Origin: Gammaproteobacteria bacterium
Lineage (GTDB): Bacteria > Pseudomonadota > Gammaproteobacteria > Pseudomonadales > Azotimanducaceae
Direction of reading: 5' to 3'
DNA length: 64,000 nucleotides
Assembly (NCBI GenBank): GCA_030425195.1
Contig: JAUIAV010000010.1
Span: forward strand, 62,001 to 126,000
Shown: in pieces, positions 43,545-52,299 of the stretch
Layout of the letters: each line of letters begins with the position of its first letter
Position numbering within the stretch: the stretch's first letter is position 1
Translations under genes and position numbers: made by a program
The notes under the pieces: generated by a model
Told to the model about the DNA's origin: nothing
What the model saw: only the letters and a program-made list of their open reading frames with translations
The model's database searches: none

Positions 43545-44579
43545 ATGAGCGAAGCAGGCGAAGAGAAGGGTAAAGGCCGCAGAGGGAGCCTGTGGGGGCG
43601 GCTGAAATCCGGGCTCGGCAGAACGCGTAATCAGCTCGCCTCCGGGATGGGCAATCTCATCCTCGGTGAGAAGGAGATCGACGAGGCGGCGCTGGAGGAG
43701 CTCGAGACCGCGCTGCTGCTGACCGATGTGGGGCTGGATACGACCCGGGAGATCATGGAGCAGCTGACCGGCCGGGTCCGGCGGCGGGAGCTGAACAACA
43801 CGCACGCACTCTACGAGTCGCTGGCCCGCCTGCTCGAGGACGTGCTGACCCCCTTCGCGAAACCGCTGGTCATCGGAGACGAACGGCCCTTCGTCATCTT
43901 CTTCGTCGGCGTCAACGGCGTGGGCAAGACCACGACCATCGGCAAGCTCGCCCGGCAGCTGAAAGCCGCCGGCCACTCGGTGCTGCTGGCGGCGGGCGAC
44001 ACTTTCCGCGCAGCGGCGGTGGAGCAGCTGTCCACCTGGGGTGCGCGGGAGGATGTACCGGTGATATCCCAGGGTCAGGGAGCGGACAGCGCCTCGGTGG
44101 TCTACGACGCGGTTCAGTCGGCAGCGGCCAGGGACATCGACGTGGTGCTGGCGGACACGGCCGGCCGGCTTCAGGCGAAAACCAATCTGATGGAAGAGTT
44201 GAAGAAGGTGCAGCGGGTGGTCGGCCGGCTCAAGGAAGGTGCGCCGCACGAAGTGCTGCTCGTCCTCGATGCCGGCGTCGGCCAGAATGCGCTTTCACAG
44301 CTGAAGGAGTTCGACGCGGCGGTGGGCATCACCGGTCTGATCCTGACCAAGCTCGATGGCACCGCCAAGGCCGGGGTGATCTTTGCCATTGCCCGCAGCC
44401 TGGCGGACAGCGGTCGGCCGATTCCCGTGTACTACATCGGTGTCGGAGAAGGGGCCGATGATCTGCGGCCATTCGAGCCGGCGCAGTTCGTGGCTGCCCT
44501 GCTGCCGGAGGAAGCAGGCGTGCTGCCGGAGGAAGCAGGCCTGGTCCCGGATTCGAAACACGGGAGCACAGCGTCCTAG
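43545..44579 (+). CDS. ftsY: Signal recognition particle receptor FtsY
   Basis: SRP receptor GTPase that hands nascent membrane proteins to SecYEG. 344 residues, shorter than E. coli (497) because the long acidic A domain is reduced to about 20 residues. GTPase motifs: GVNGVGKTTTIGKLA near 125, DTFRAAA, LADTAGRLQ, LTKLDGTAKAG and GVGEGADDLRPF. The C-terminus carries a duplicated PEEAG unit that is not part of the domain. First gene of ftsYEX-rpoH. Confidence 0.97.
   Translation: MSEAGEEKGKGRRGSLWGRLKSGLGRTRNQLASGMGNLILGEKEIDEAALEELETALLLTDVGLDTTREIMEQLTGRVRRRELNNTHALYESLARLLEDVLTPFAKPLVIGDERPFVIFFVGVNGVGKTTTIGKLARQLKAAGHSVLLAAGDTFRAAAVEQLSTWGAREDVPVISQGQGADSASVVYDAVQSAAARDIDVVLADTAGRLQAKTNLMEELKKVQRVVGRLKEGAPHEVLLVLDAGVGQNALSQLKEFDAAVGITGLILTKLDGTAKAGVIFAIARSLADSGRPIPVYYIGVGEGADDLRPFEPAQFVAALLPEEAGVLPEEAGLVPDSKHGSTAS
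44500..44540 (+). repeat. Tandem 21-base duplication in the ftsY 3' end
   Basis: The 20 bases at 44500-44519 are repeated exactly at 44521-44540, a period of 21 bases that keeps the frame and encodes two LPEEAG units. It lies past the conserved GTPase domain, so it should be tolerated. It may be a variable tract. Confidence 0.85.
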
Positions 44580-44600
44580 TGCAGGGGACGGAACGCTAAG

Positions 44601-45317
44601 ATGGCTCAGATCGAATTTCACGGCGTCACCAAGCGCTTCGACAATGGCCAGGAAGCGCTGGCCAACGTTTCCGCGGAATTCGGTGAAGGGTCCATGGCGT
44701 TTCTCACGGGTCATTCCGGGGCCGGAAAAAGTACCTTCCTCAAGCTGCTGCTCTGTCTGGATCAGCCGTCCCGTGGCCAGATCCTGGTCAACGGGGTGAA
44801 CGTGACCCGCATGAGTGGCCGACGGCTCGCCCACTACCGGCAGCACCTCGGGGCGGTCTTTCAGGATCACCATCTGCTGTCTCATCGCAGTGTCTATGAC
44901 AACGTCTCCCTGCCGCTCAGGATCACGGGCATGAAGGAGAAGGACATCGCCCGGCGGGTCCGGGCAGCGCTGTCCCGGGTCGGGCTGCTGGAGAAGGAGC
45001 GGCTGTTTCCCCGCTATCTCTCCACCGGCGAGCAGCAGCGGGTGGGGATTGCCCGGGCAGTGGTCACCCGGCCGAAGATCCTGCTGGCCGATGAGCCGAC
45101 GGGCAACCTGGACCCGGAGCTTTCACGGGACATCATGAAACTGTTCGAGCAGTTCAATCAGGTGGGCACCACGGTCATCGTGGCCTCACACGACCGGGAT
45201 CTGATCGAGTCCATGGGCGTGCGGATCATCGAGCTCGACCAGGGCGTGATCGTCCGGGATGGCATGGATACCCGCCGGGATATCGAGGCGCCGCCGGACG
45301 GTGACGATCATGGCTGA
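44601..45317 (+). CDS. ftsE: Cell division ABC transporter ATPase FtsE
   Basis: ATPase partner of FtsX; the complex activates septal peptidoglycan hydrolases through EnvC-like proteins. 238 residues. Walker A GHSGAGKST near 36-44, signature LSTGEQQRVGIARA (the usual S-G-G is STG here), Walker B ILLADEPTGNLD, H-loop ASHD. ftsX begins within its last codons. Confidence 0.97.
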   Translation: MAQIEFHGVTKRFDNGQEALANVSAEFGEGSMAFLTGHSGAGKSTFLKLLLCLDQPSRGQILVNGVNVTRMSGRRLAHYRQHLGAVFQDHHLLSHRSVYDNVSLPLRITGMKEKDIARRVRAALSRVGLLEKERLFPRYLSTGEQQRVGIARAVVTRPKILLADEPTGNLDPELSRDIMKLFEQFNQVGTTVIVASHDRDLIESMGVRIIELDQGVIVRDGMDTRRDIEAPPDGDDHG

Positions 45318-46290
45318 AGCCGAGGCACACAAGCCCGCCCGGCGGGCCAGCGACCCCTGGCCGCCGGTCCGTCCGGGTGTGGGTGCCTGGTGGCGCGATC
45401 ACGTGCGGATTGCCCGGGAGACGGCGCACTTCATCAGCGCCCGGCTGGGAACCAGCCTGCTGGTGTGGCTGCTGGTGGGCATCGCGCTGGCGCTGCCGGC
45501 GGGCCTTTACCTGATCCAGCAGAATCTGGCTGCCATGACGGCGGCCTGGGATGGTCGGCCGGGGCTCACCGCCTATTTCGACCTGGATGCTTCCCAGCCT
45601 GCCATCGACGCGGTCCGGTCTCACCTCGAGGCGGATGAGCGGGTGGTGGCAGTCTCTGTCACGGATCCGGAATCGGCGCTGGATGAGTTCCGCCGTTTCG
45701 CCGACCTGGCTGATGCGCTGGATCTTCTGGACACCAATCCGCTGCCGGCGTCGCTCAGAGCCACGCTGGCCACGGAGGTGGATCTGGGTGCCCTCACGGC
45801 CCTGACCTCGGAAGTCTCCAGGCTGGAAGGGGTTTCCGAAGTGGTGGTCGAGAAAACCTGGCTCGAGCGGGTTTCGGACATCACCGCCGTGGTCAGCCGG
45901 CTGGGCGTGATCCTGGGTGTGCTGTTCGGAGTGGGTGCCGTGCTCGTGACCTCCACCTCGGTACGCCTCGCCATCGAAGCCCGGCTGGAAGAGCTGAAAG
46001 TGCTGAAGCTGATCGGGGCGACGGAACGGCAGATGCGCCGGCCGTTTCTGTACTTCGGTGCCTTCTACGGACTCGGTGGCGGCCTGATAGCCGCCATGCT
46101 GATCAGCCTCTGCCTGGTGATCGTCGAAGCCCCATTGAGCAGCTTACTTGGCAGCTATTCTCAGGAGCTGGACCTGGTCGGCTTCGATCCGCTCTTTCTG
46201 GGCAGTCTGCTCCTGGTCGGCGGGGTGCTCGGGGTGCTGGGTGCGCTGCTCGCGGCCACATCCCGTCTGAAGGACCTGGAAATCCTGTAA
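45310..46290 (+). CDS. ftsX: Cell division protein FtsX
   Basis: Membrane partner of FtsE. 326 residues, four membrane helices: one near 57-80, an extracytoplasmic domain of about 110 residues, then three near the C-terminus (ITAVVSRLGVILGVLFGVGAV; FGAFYGLGGGLIAAMLI; FLGSLLLVGGVLGVLGALL). RLEELKVLKLIGATERQMRRPFLY is the family signature. The start at 45310 overlaps ftsE by eight bases. Confidence 0.96.
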   Translation: MAEAEAHKPARRASDPWPPVRPGVGAWWRDHVRIARETAHFISARLGTSLLVWLLVGIALALPAGLYLIQQNLAAMTAAWDGRPGLTAYFDLDASQPAIDAVRSHLEADERVVAVSVTDPESALDEFRRFADLADALDLLDTNPLPASLRATLATEVDLGALTALTSEVSRLEGVSEVVVEKTWLERVSDITAVVSRLGVILGVLFGVGAVLVTSTSVRLAIEARLEELKVLKLIGATERQMRRPFLYFGAFYGLGGGLIAAMLISLCLVIVEAPLSSLLGSYSQELDLVGFDPLFLGSLLLVGGVLGVLGALLAATSRLKDLEIL

Positions 46291-46330
46291 TTTCAATGTG
46301 TTAAAGATGCAAGGGGAACTCCGGGCGGCG

Positions 46331-46357
46331 TTAGCAGTCTTATATTCAGAGTGCTAG
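46331..46357 (+). promoter_or_regulatory. CIRCE-like HrcA operator upstream of rpoH
   Basis: TTAGCAGTC (46331-46339), exactly nine bases, GAGTGCTAG (46349-46357). The CIRCE consensus recognised by HrcA is TTAGCACTC-N9-GAGTGCTAA; 16 of 18 positions match and the spacing is exact. It lies 43 bases ahead of rpoH and covers the likely promoter. HrcA control of rpoH is inferred; hrcA itself is not in the window. Confidence 0.75.
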
Positions 46358-46360
46358 ACT
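46331..46360 (+). promoter_or_regulatory. Candidate rpoH promoter
   Basis: TTAGCA (46331-46336), 18-base spacer, TAGACT (46355-46360) preceded by TGC, an extended -10. It is superimposed on the CIRCE-like repeat, so a bound repressor would block polymerase. No sigma-32 type sequence was seen. Confidence 0.5.
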
Positions 46361-46399
46361 AGCGCTCAGGAAGAGACGAGTGTTACCGGAGGTATCACA

Positions 46400-47254
46400 A
46401 TGACAACGGATGTAATGGCCCTGAATGCTCTGGCGCCCGGGCGCGACCTGGATGCCTATGTGCAGACGATCGGCGCGTTCCCGGTGCTGACGCCGGAGCA
46501 GGAGAAAGCCCTGGCGGAACGCTTCTATTACGACAACGATCTGGAGGCAGCCCGGGAGCTGATCCTGTGCCACCTGCGTTTCGTCGTGCATCTGGCACGG
46601 AGCTACCGTGGCTATGGCCTGGCGGAAGCGGATCTGATCCAGGAAGGCAATGTGGGCCTGATGAAGGCCGTCAAGCGGTTCAATCCGGAGGTGGGCGTGC
46701 GTCTGGTGTCCTTTGCCGTGCACTGGATCAAGGCGGAGATGCACGAGTACATCCTGCGCAACTGGCGCATCGTCAAAGTCGCCACCACGAAGGCGCAGCG
46801 CAAACTGTTCTTCAACCTTCGCTCTTCCAAGAAGCGCCTGGCCTGGCTGACCCGGGAAGAAACCCGGGCCGTGGCGGAGGAGCTCGGGGTTTCCGAGCAG
46901 GAGGTCACCCGTATGGAAGGCCGGCTGGCCGCGACGGATCTGACCTACGAGTCGCCGGCGGACGCGGACGATGATGAAGCGTCCACGGCACCCGTGCACT
47001 ATCTGGCCTCCAGTGAGCCTGACCCGGCGGAGCTGATCGCCGAAGAGGATTTCCAGACCGACAGCGCGGAAAAGCTCCGGCATGCGCTCATCGAGCTGGA
47101 CGATCGAAGCCGCGACGTGATCCAGCGGCGCTGGCTCGCGGATGCGAAAACGACATTGCAGGATCTTGCGGACGAGTACGGCGTCTCGGCCGAGCGCATC
47201 CGCCAGATCGAAAAGAACGCGATGAAGAAGCTGAAGCTGGCACTCGCCGGCTGA
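46400..47254 (+). CDS. rpoH: Heat-shock sigma factor RpoH (sigma-32)
   Basis: Directs RNA polymerase to heat-shock promoters. 284 residues, as in E. coli. Region 2 ([41 protein letters not shown]), the RpoH box [15 protein letters not shown] near residues 132-146 that is needed for chaperone control and turnover, and region 4 ([27 protein letters not shown]). It follows ftsX after 109 bases and has its own promoter region with a CIRCE-like operator. Confidence 0.97.
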   Translation: MTTDVMALNALAPGRDLDAYVQTIGAFPVLTPEQEKALAERFYYDNDLEAARELILCHLRFVVHLARSYRGYGLAEADLIQEGNVGLMKAVKRFNPEVGVRLVSFAVHWIKAEMHEYILRNWRIVKVATTKAQRKLFFNLRSSKKRLAWLTREETRAVAEELGVSEQEVTRMEGRLAATDLTYESPADADDDEASTAPVHYLASSEPDPAELIAEEDFQTDSAEKLRHALIELDDRSRDVIQRRWLADAKTTLQDLADEYGVSAERIRQIEKNAMKKLKLALAG

Positions 47255-47266
47255 CGCTCCGGACAG

Positions 47267-47647
47267 ATCGCCGGGCAACCCTTTCTTCTCTGCGGCGCCG
47301 TTTTCGGCGCCGCCGCCGTTGTTCTCGGCGCTTTCGGCGCACACGGACTGGCCGGAACTCTGGGACCGGAGGTTTCGGTCACCTGGGATACCGCGGTCCA
47401 GTATCATCTGGTGCATGCGCTGGCGTTGTGTCTCGTGGGCGGTCTCATGCAGATCAGAATGCGGACGTCACTCCGGGTTGCGGGCTGGGCCTTCGGGCTG
47501 GGCATCCTCCTTTTCTCCGGCAGCCTTTATGGCCTCGCCCTGGGCGGACCCCGTCTGCTGGGGCCGGTCACACCCCTCGGCGGCGTGAGCTTCATCGTCG
47601 GCTGGATTGCGCTGGCGCAGAGTGCCCGTTCGAACGAGCACGGGTGA
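47267..47647 (+). CDS. DUF423 (YgdD-type) membrane protein without a standard start codon
   Basis: Small inner-membrane protein of unknown function with four hydrophobic helices. The conserved N-terminal signature VVLGAFGAHGL and the later TAVQYHLVHALALCLVGG, FGLGILLFSGSLYGLAL and TPLGGVSFIVGWIALA are in one frame. Between the rpoH stop in that frame (47252) and the signature there is no ATG, GTG or TTG. ATC at 47267 would give 126 residues, close to E. coli YgdD (131). Either a rare start, a mutated ATG, or a dying gene. It overlaps trmB (GTGA). Confidence 0.75.
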   Translation: MAGQPFLLCGAVFGAAAVVLGAFGAHGLAGTLGPEVSVTWDTAVQYHLVHALALCLVGGLMQIRMRTSLRVAGWAFGLGILLFSGSLYGLALGGPRLLGPVTPLGGVSFIVGWIALAQSARSNEHG

Positions 47648-48303
47648 GCACCTATCTCAGAAAGCGGGGTCGATTGACTGCCGCCCAGGCGAGAGCCCTG
47701 CAAACGCATGGCCCTGAAACCATCGTGTCGGTGCCGCCCGATGAAATCCTCGATCTGCCGACGCTGTTCGGTCGTGATGCACCCGTGGGGCTCGAAATCG
47801 GTTTCGGGTCAGGGCAGGCGCTGCTGGACTGGGCGGAGGCGGCGCCGGACTGGAATCTGATCGGCATCGAAGTCTACGAGCCTGGCATAGGCAGTCTTCT
47901 GAAGGGGATGCATGAGCGGGATCTCCAGCACATCCGTGTCGTCGCGCAAGACGCGGAGGCGGTGACCGGAGAGGGTATTCCCGAGTCGATGCTGTCCGAG
48001 GTACGGATATTCTTTCCCGATCCCTGGCCGAAGAAGCGGCATCACAAACGCCGCCTCATCCAGCCGCCTTTCGTCAGAGGGCTGGCCCGGTGCATGCGGC
48101 AGGGCGCACTGCTGCGGCTGGCGACGGACTGGCAGCCCTATGCAGAGCACATGCTCGAGGTGCTGCAGGCGGAGGAGGCGTTCGAGAATCTGTCAGAAGC
48201 GGGATTCTCTGAACGTTTCGAGGCGCGCAACGTCACCCGTTTCGAGGCGCGGGGCCACAGGCTCGGACACGGTGTCTGGGACCTCTGCTACCGCAGGCGA
48301 TGA
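47644..48303 (+). CDS. trmB: tRNA (guanine-46-N7)-methyltransferase TrmB
   Basis: Makes m7G46 in the variable loop of many tRNAs. 219 residues. LRKRGRLTAAQARAL is the family N-terminus; SAM motif LEIGFGSGQALLDWA near residues 51-65, IGIEVYEPGIGSLL, and the catalytic FPDPWPKKRHHKRRL near 128-142. The GTG start at 47644 overlaps the DUF423 stop; a longer frame from 47428 reads through DUF423 in the wrong frame. Confidence 0.96.
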   Translation: MSTYLRKRGRLTAAQARALQTHGPETIVSVPPDEILDLPTLFGRDAPVGLEIGFGSGQALLDWAEAAPDWNLIGIEVYEPGIGSLLKGMHERDLQHIRVVAQDAEAVTGEGIPESMLSEVRIFFPDPWPKKRHHKRRLIQPPFVRGLARCMRQGALLRLATDWQPYAEHMLEVLQAEEAFENLSEAGFSERFEARNVTRFEARGHRLGHGVWDLCYRRR

Positions 48304-48310
48304 ACGGCCG

Positions 48311-49420
48311 TCAGAGATAGTCGGCGATCAGCGTATCCAGCAGCCGGTATCCCCGCTGTGTGGCGGCGAGCCGGTCCTCACGCAGCAGCTCCGCCTGAAT
48401 CTGTCGTGTCCGGACAGGCTCCAGGGACGAACGGGGCAGGCCGGTGGCCGCTTCAAAGCGCTCGAGCGACGCACCTTCAGTCAGACGCAGCGCATTCAGC
48501 ATGAACTCGCCCGGCAGCTGTTCCGTTGTGACGGCTGCCTGCTCCGTTTGCGTGGGATCGGACAGGTACAGACGCGGCTGGTGGGCTTTCCGGGTGCGGA
48601 CCGTGCAGCCGTCCATGCGCCGATGCTTACCATGTGCACCCGCACCGACGCCCAGATAGTCGCCGAAGGTCCAGTAGTTGACATTGTGCCTCGCACCGGC
48701 GCCGGGCCGCGAAAAAGCGGATACCTCGTAGCGATCATAGCCGGCCCGGGCGAGCAGTTCGTATCCGCCCTGTTCCATGGCGTCGAGGATCAGATCCCCC
48801 GGGAGCGGCGGGGGACGGCGGGCGAACTCGGTTTTCGGTTCCAGCGTGAGCTGATACCAGGAGATGTGCTCGGGCTCCAGGGCGATGGCGGCAGCCAGGT
48901 CCGAGAGTGCGCCCAGCCGGTCCTGCTCCGGAAGCCCGTACATCAGATCCAGGTTCAGGTTGTGGAAACCGGCCGCCCGCGCGAGGTCGAAGCTCGACAC
49001 GATCGCCCGGCTGTCGTGAATCCGGCCGAGCGCACGGAGGCGTTCGTCGTCGAATGACTGGGCTCCGAAAGAGATGCGGTTGATGCCGGCCTGGCGATAG
49101 CCATTCAGGGGGCCGTGTTCAGTGGTGCCCGGGTTCGCCTCCATGGTCACTTCTGCATCCGCCATCAGGCGCCCGCCGATGGTTTCGAGCAGGCGGGCGA
49201 AGGCCTCCGGAGGAAACAGACTGGGCGTGCCGCCGCCGAAGAAGACCGTCGGAACCCGATCGACGCCATAGTCCTCGAGCTGTGCCATCAGATCCTCGAC
49301 AAGAGCGTCCACGTAACCGTCGAATGGCGTCCCGGCTTTCAGCGGATGGGAATTGAAATCGCAGTAGGGGCATTTCCGCACGCACCAGGGCAGGTGGACG
49401 TACAGAGAAGCTTCGTTCAT
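48311..49420 (-). CDS. hemW: Radical SAM heme chaperone HemW
   Basis: Binds heme and inserts it into respiratory enzymes; formerly misnamed oxygen-independent coproporphyrinogen oxidase. 369 residues. LYVHLPWCVRKCPYCDFNSH has the CxxxCxxC cluster motif with the HemW PWC context near residues 6-25; FFGGGTPSLF and ISFGAQSFDDERLRALGRIH follow. It lacks the second N-terminal substrate segment of HemN. Last gene of the metXW-rdgB-hemW series; overlaps rdgB (ATGA). Confidence 0.95.
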   Translation of the reverse strand: MNEASLYVHLPWCVRKCPYCDFNSHPLKAGTPFDGYVDALVEDLMAQLEDYGVDRVPTVFFGGGTPSLFPPEAFARLLETIGGRLMADAEVTMEANPGTTEHGPLNGYRQAGINRISFGAQSFDDERLRALGRIHDSRAIVSSFDLARAAGFHNLNLDLMYGLPEQDRLGALSDLAAAIALEPEHISWYQLTLEPKTEFARRPPPLPGDLILDAMEQGGYELLARAGYDRYEVSAFSRPGAGARHNVNYWTFGDYLGVGAGAHGKHRRMDGCTVRTRKAHQPRLYLSDPTQTEQAAVTTEQLPGEFMLNALRLTEGASLERFEAATGLPRSSLEPVRTRQIQAELLREDRLAATQRGYRLLDTLIADYL

Positions 49421-50037
49421 TCGAAGGCGTGCTCGAGCTGGAGGCGGAGGGCCTGAACCGCCTGGCCCCGGTGACTGATCCGGTTCTTTTCTTCCGGGGA
49501 CAGTTGGGCCGCCGTCCTGCCCTGCTCCGGGAGCCAGAAGAAGGGGTCGTAGCCGAATCCATGACTGCCGGCCGGGTGCCCGGTGATCTGACCGTACCAG
49601 CGTCCACTTGCGATCAGAGGCGCTGGATCCTCCGGATGTCGCAGCAGCACGATGACACAGTCGTAGTGGGCCCGGGTGCGTGCGGACGGAGCCTGATCGG
49701 CATCGAGGGATCCGTTTTCCCGCAACGCGGCCAGAAGCCTGGCGTTATTGTCCCGGTCGGTTGCATCCGGCCCGGCATAGCGCGCCGAATACACGCCCGG
49801 CGCGTCGTTCAGGGCGGCGACCGAGATGCCGGAGTCGTCCGCCAGTGCCGGCAGCCCGCTCTCCCGGCTGGCATGGCGTGCTTTCATCAGGGCGTTCTCG
49901 ATGAACGTGCAGCCGGTTTCCGCTGCCGGTTTGATCCCCAGCGCACCCTGGGCGATCAGCTCCAGCGCATGCGGGGCGAGGAGCTCGCCGAGTTCCTTGA
50001 GCTTGCCGGCGTTGCCGCTGGCGAGAACGATCCTCAC
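49417..50037 (-). CDS. rdgB: XTP/dITP pyrophosphatase RdgB
   Basis: House-cleaning enzyme that hydrolyses dITP, XTP and other non-standard purine triphosphates. 206 residues. IVLASGNAGKLKEL near the N-terminus, FIENALMKARHAS, LADDSGISVAALNDAPGVYSARYAG, and SHGFGYDPFFWLPE with AQLSPEEKNRISHRGQA are all signature segments. GTG start at 50037 overlapping the DUF4426 stop (GTGA). Confidence 0.97.
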   Translation of the reverse strand: MRIVLASGNAGKLKELGELLAPHALELIAQGALGIKPAAETGCTFIENALMKARHASRESGLPALADDSGISVAALNDAPGVYSARYAGPDATDRDNNARLLAALRENGSLDADQAPSARTRAHYDCVIVLLRHPEDPAPLIASGRWYGQITGHPAGSHGFGYDPFFWLPEQGRTAAQLSPEEKNRISHRGQAVQALRLQLEHAFE

Positions 50038-50480
50038 CGTCCGTCCCAGAACATCTGCTGCTGAAAGGCGAGCTCCCGGGTTTCTCCGTCCGGTGTGGTG
50101 ACCTGTACTCTGAAGCGCAGGGTGTCGCGATCCGTGTGCCGTATCTCGGCGAGATAGTAGATGGCCTCCCCCTCCCGAACCTCCCGGAAATCGAGCGTCT
50201 CCTCCTGGCTCAGCAGATTCTTCACCGTGCCCTGAAGCGAAACGGCGATCGGCGTGCCGGTGTCGTCCAGAAAGGACAGATTCACCAGCGCCCGGTCTCG
50301 CCCGCGGACCAGGTCGTATCTGGCGGCCACCTCCTCGTTGAAGAAGGTGGTGTTCACCACCACGTAGTGCGCCTCGTAGGGTCCGAGACGCTCCATCTGT
50401 TCGGCGTTTGCGGAAGCCGCGCACAGAAGGCCGAAACCCGAAAGACAGAGGAGAAATCCGTTGAGCAGTTTAGCGGTCAT
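50034..50480 (-). CDS. DUF4426 exported protein
   Basis: 148 residues with a signal peptide (about 1-23, ending ASANA). The mature part starts EQMERLGPYEAHYVVVNTTFF, the DUF4426 pattern, and is predicted beta-rich. Function unknown. The family is found almost always between metW and rdgB in Pseudomonas and relatives, as here. Start overlaps metW stop (ATGA). Confidence 0.88.
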   Translation of the reverse strand: MTAKLLNGFLLCLSGFGLLCAASANAEQMERLGPYEAHYVVVNTTFFNEEVAARYDLVRGRDRALVNLSFLDDTGTPIAVSLQGTVKNLLSQEETLDFREVREGEAIYYLAEIRHTDRDTLRFRVQVTTPDGETRELAFQQQMFWDGR

Positions 50481-51076
50481 GATCCGGGTCGTCCCAGGCG
50501 GTAGAAGGCGAAGGTGCCGAAGAAATTCGGAAAACGGTTGATGAGCGGGCGGTTGGCATGGGCTGCATCCACGACGAAGCGCTCGATGATGTTGAAACCT
50601 TCCGCCTGACAGAGCCGCTCGAAATCGAGAAAGGTGCACAGGTGGATGTTCGGCGTATCGTACCAGCTGTGCGGCAGGTGCTCGGAGACAGGCATGCGTC
50701 CGCGGGTCGCCAGATAGGCCCGGCAGCGCCAGTGACCGAAGTTCGGGAAAGTGACGATGCACTCGCGGCCGATCCGCAGCATCTCCTTGAGCATCTGCAC
50801 CGGCGCTTTCACCGACTGCAGGGTCTCGGTCATGACCACCATGTCGAAGCTGTCGTCCGCGAAGTTGTCCAGACCGGCGTCCAGGTTCTGCTCGATGACG
50901 TTCACACCGTTTCGTATGCAGGTGGTGATGTTACCTGGGTCGATTTCCAGCCCGTACCCGTTGACTGCTTTGTCATCGCGGAGTCTGGCGAGCAGCTCGC
51001 CCTCCCCGCAACCGAGATCGAGCACCCGCGCCCCCGGGTTCACCAGGTCGGCGATGATGGCGAGGTCAGCGCGCAA
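50477..51076 (-). CDS. metW: Methionine biosynthesis protein MetW
   Basis: Methyltransferase-like partner of MetX needed for its activity in several proteobacteria. 199 residues. SAM-like motif [15 protein letters not shown] near residues 18-32 and [13 protein letters not shown]-like segment ([10 protein letters not shown]) are typical. TTG start at 51076 ([11 protein letters not shown]) lies within the end of metX, an 11-base overlap; a start at 51181 would add 35 unrelated residues. Confidence 0.95.
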   Translation of the reverse strand: MRADLAIIADLVNPGARVLDLGCGEGELLARLRDDKAVNGYGLEIDPGNITTCIRNGVNVIEQNLDAGLDNFADDSFDMVVMTETLQSVKAPVQMLKEMLRIGRECIVTFPNFGHWRCRAYLATRGRMPVSEHLPHSWYDTPNIHLCTFLDFERLCQAEGFNIIERFVVDAAHANRPLINRFPNFFGTFAFYRLGRPGS

Positions 51077-52226
51077 TGCCCGCCCCCTCGGCCAGACGGT
51101 GGAAGTAACCGCCCAGCACGTCGAAGTATCGGCCGATGGGCAGAAGAAACGAGTCATGGCCGTGTTCCGACTCGATCTCACAGCTGACCACGTTTTTTCG
51201 CGCCGTCATCAGCGCGTCGGTGATCTCCCGGGACCGTGCGGGAGAGAAGCGCCAGTCCGTGGAAAAGGAGATCACGCAGAAGTCGCACGTCGTCCCGGAA
51301 AGAGCCGCTACCAGATCGTTCCCGTATTCGCTCGCCGGGTCGAAGTAATCCAGCGCATAGGTCATGAGCAGGTAGGTGTTGGCATCGAAACGTCCGGAAA
51401 ACGAACGGCCCTGGTAGTGCAGGTAGCTCTCCACCTGGAACTCCACGTTCCTGCCCTGGGCGATGTCGCCCGATTTGATCTCGCGGCCGAATTTCCTGCC
51501 CATGCCGTCGTCGGACAGGTAGGTCACGTGTCCCACCATTCGGGCCAGCATCAGCCCCATGTCCGGATTCCTTCCCCGGGCCCGGTAGTGGCCGTCATGG
51601 AACTCCGGATCGGACAGGATGGCCTGGCGGGCGATTTCGTTGAAGGCAATGTTCTGCGCCGACAGCCTGGCTGCGGAGGCGATCAGAACGGCCGCCCCAA
51701 GCCGGTCCGGCTCATCGATGGCCCACTGCATGGCCTGCATGCCACCCAGGCTGCCCCCGACCACGGCGGCGAACCGCTCGATACCGAGGTGGTCGGCCAG
51801 CAGTGCCTGGGAGCGTACCCAGTCGCTGACCGTGACCGTGGGAAAATCCGGGCCCCAGGCCGTACCGGTGGCGGGATTATCCGTCAGCGGACCGGTGGAG
51901 CCATGGCAGCCGCCCAGATTGTTGAGACTCACGACGAAGAAGCGGTCCGTATCGATGGGCTTGCCGGGACCGATGCAGGCATCCCACCATCCGGGCTTGC
52001 CGTCGTCGGCGCTGTGATAGCCCGCGGCATGGTGGTTGCCGGAAAGCGCGTGACAGATGAGCACGGCGTTCGAGGCGGTCTCGTTCAGAGCGCCGTAGGT
52101 CTCGTAGACCAGCTCGAATCCGGGCAGCGTGGCACCGCACTTCAGCAGAAAATCTGCCGGGTGCTGGAAGGTTCTGGGCTGGACGATGCCTGCCGAACCT
52201 TTGCGGTCCTCTGCCGTCTGGCTCAT
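51066..52226 (-). CDS. metX: Homoserine O-acyltransferase MetX
   Basis: Acylates homoserine, first committed step of methionine synthesis. 386 residues, alpha/beta-hydrolase fold. Nucleophile Ser in [13 protein letters not shown] near residue 149, catalytic Asp in FSTDWRFSP and His in [22 protein letters not shown] and [12 protein letters not shown] form the oxyanion region. Whether acetyl- or succinyl-CoA is used cannot be told by eye; Pseudomonas MetX uses succinyl-CoA. Paired with metW. Confidence 0.95.
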   Translation of the reverse strand: MSQTAEDRKGSAGIVQPRTFQHPADFLLKCGATLPGFELVYETYGALNETASNAVLICHALSGNHHAAGYHSADDGKPGWWDACIGPGKPIDTDRFFVVSLNNLGGCHGSTGPLTDNPATGTAWGPDFPTVTVSDWVRSQALLADHLGIERFAAVVGGSLGGMQAMQWAIDEPDRLGAAVLIASAARLSAQNIAFNEIARQAILSDPEFHDGHYRARGRNPDMGLMLARMVGHVTYLSDDGMGRKFGREIKSGDIAQGRNVEFQVESYLHYQGRSFSGRFDANTYLLMTYALDYFDPASEYGNDLVAALSGTTCDFCVISFSTDWRFSPARSREITDALMTARKNVVSCEIESEHGHDSFLLPIGRYFDVLGGYFHRLAEGAGIAR

Positions 52227-52255
52227 GCGGCCCTGCTCGAGAAGTGGGGAGGCGG

Positions 52256-52284
52256 AGTCTAAATAAGCCCCGATAGGCCATCAA
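52256..52284 (-). promoter_or_regulatory. Candidate metX promoter
   Basis: On the minus strand TTGATG (52284-52279), 17 bases, TAGACT (52261-52256), about 30 bases before the metX start. The short leader leaves no room for a SAM riboswitch. Confidence 0.5.
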
Positions 52285-52299
52285 GGCGCCGGGCGCGAC

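Noticed and set aside
52227-52299. SAM riboswitch ahead of metX
   Set aside because: The likely promoter is about 30 bases before the start codon, leaving no room for an aptamer.
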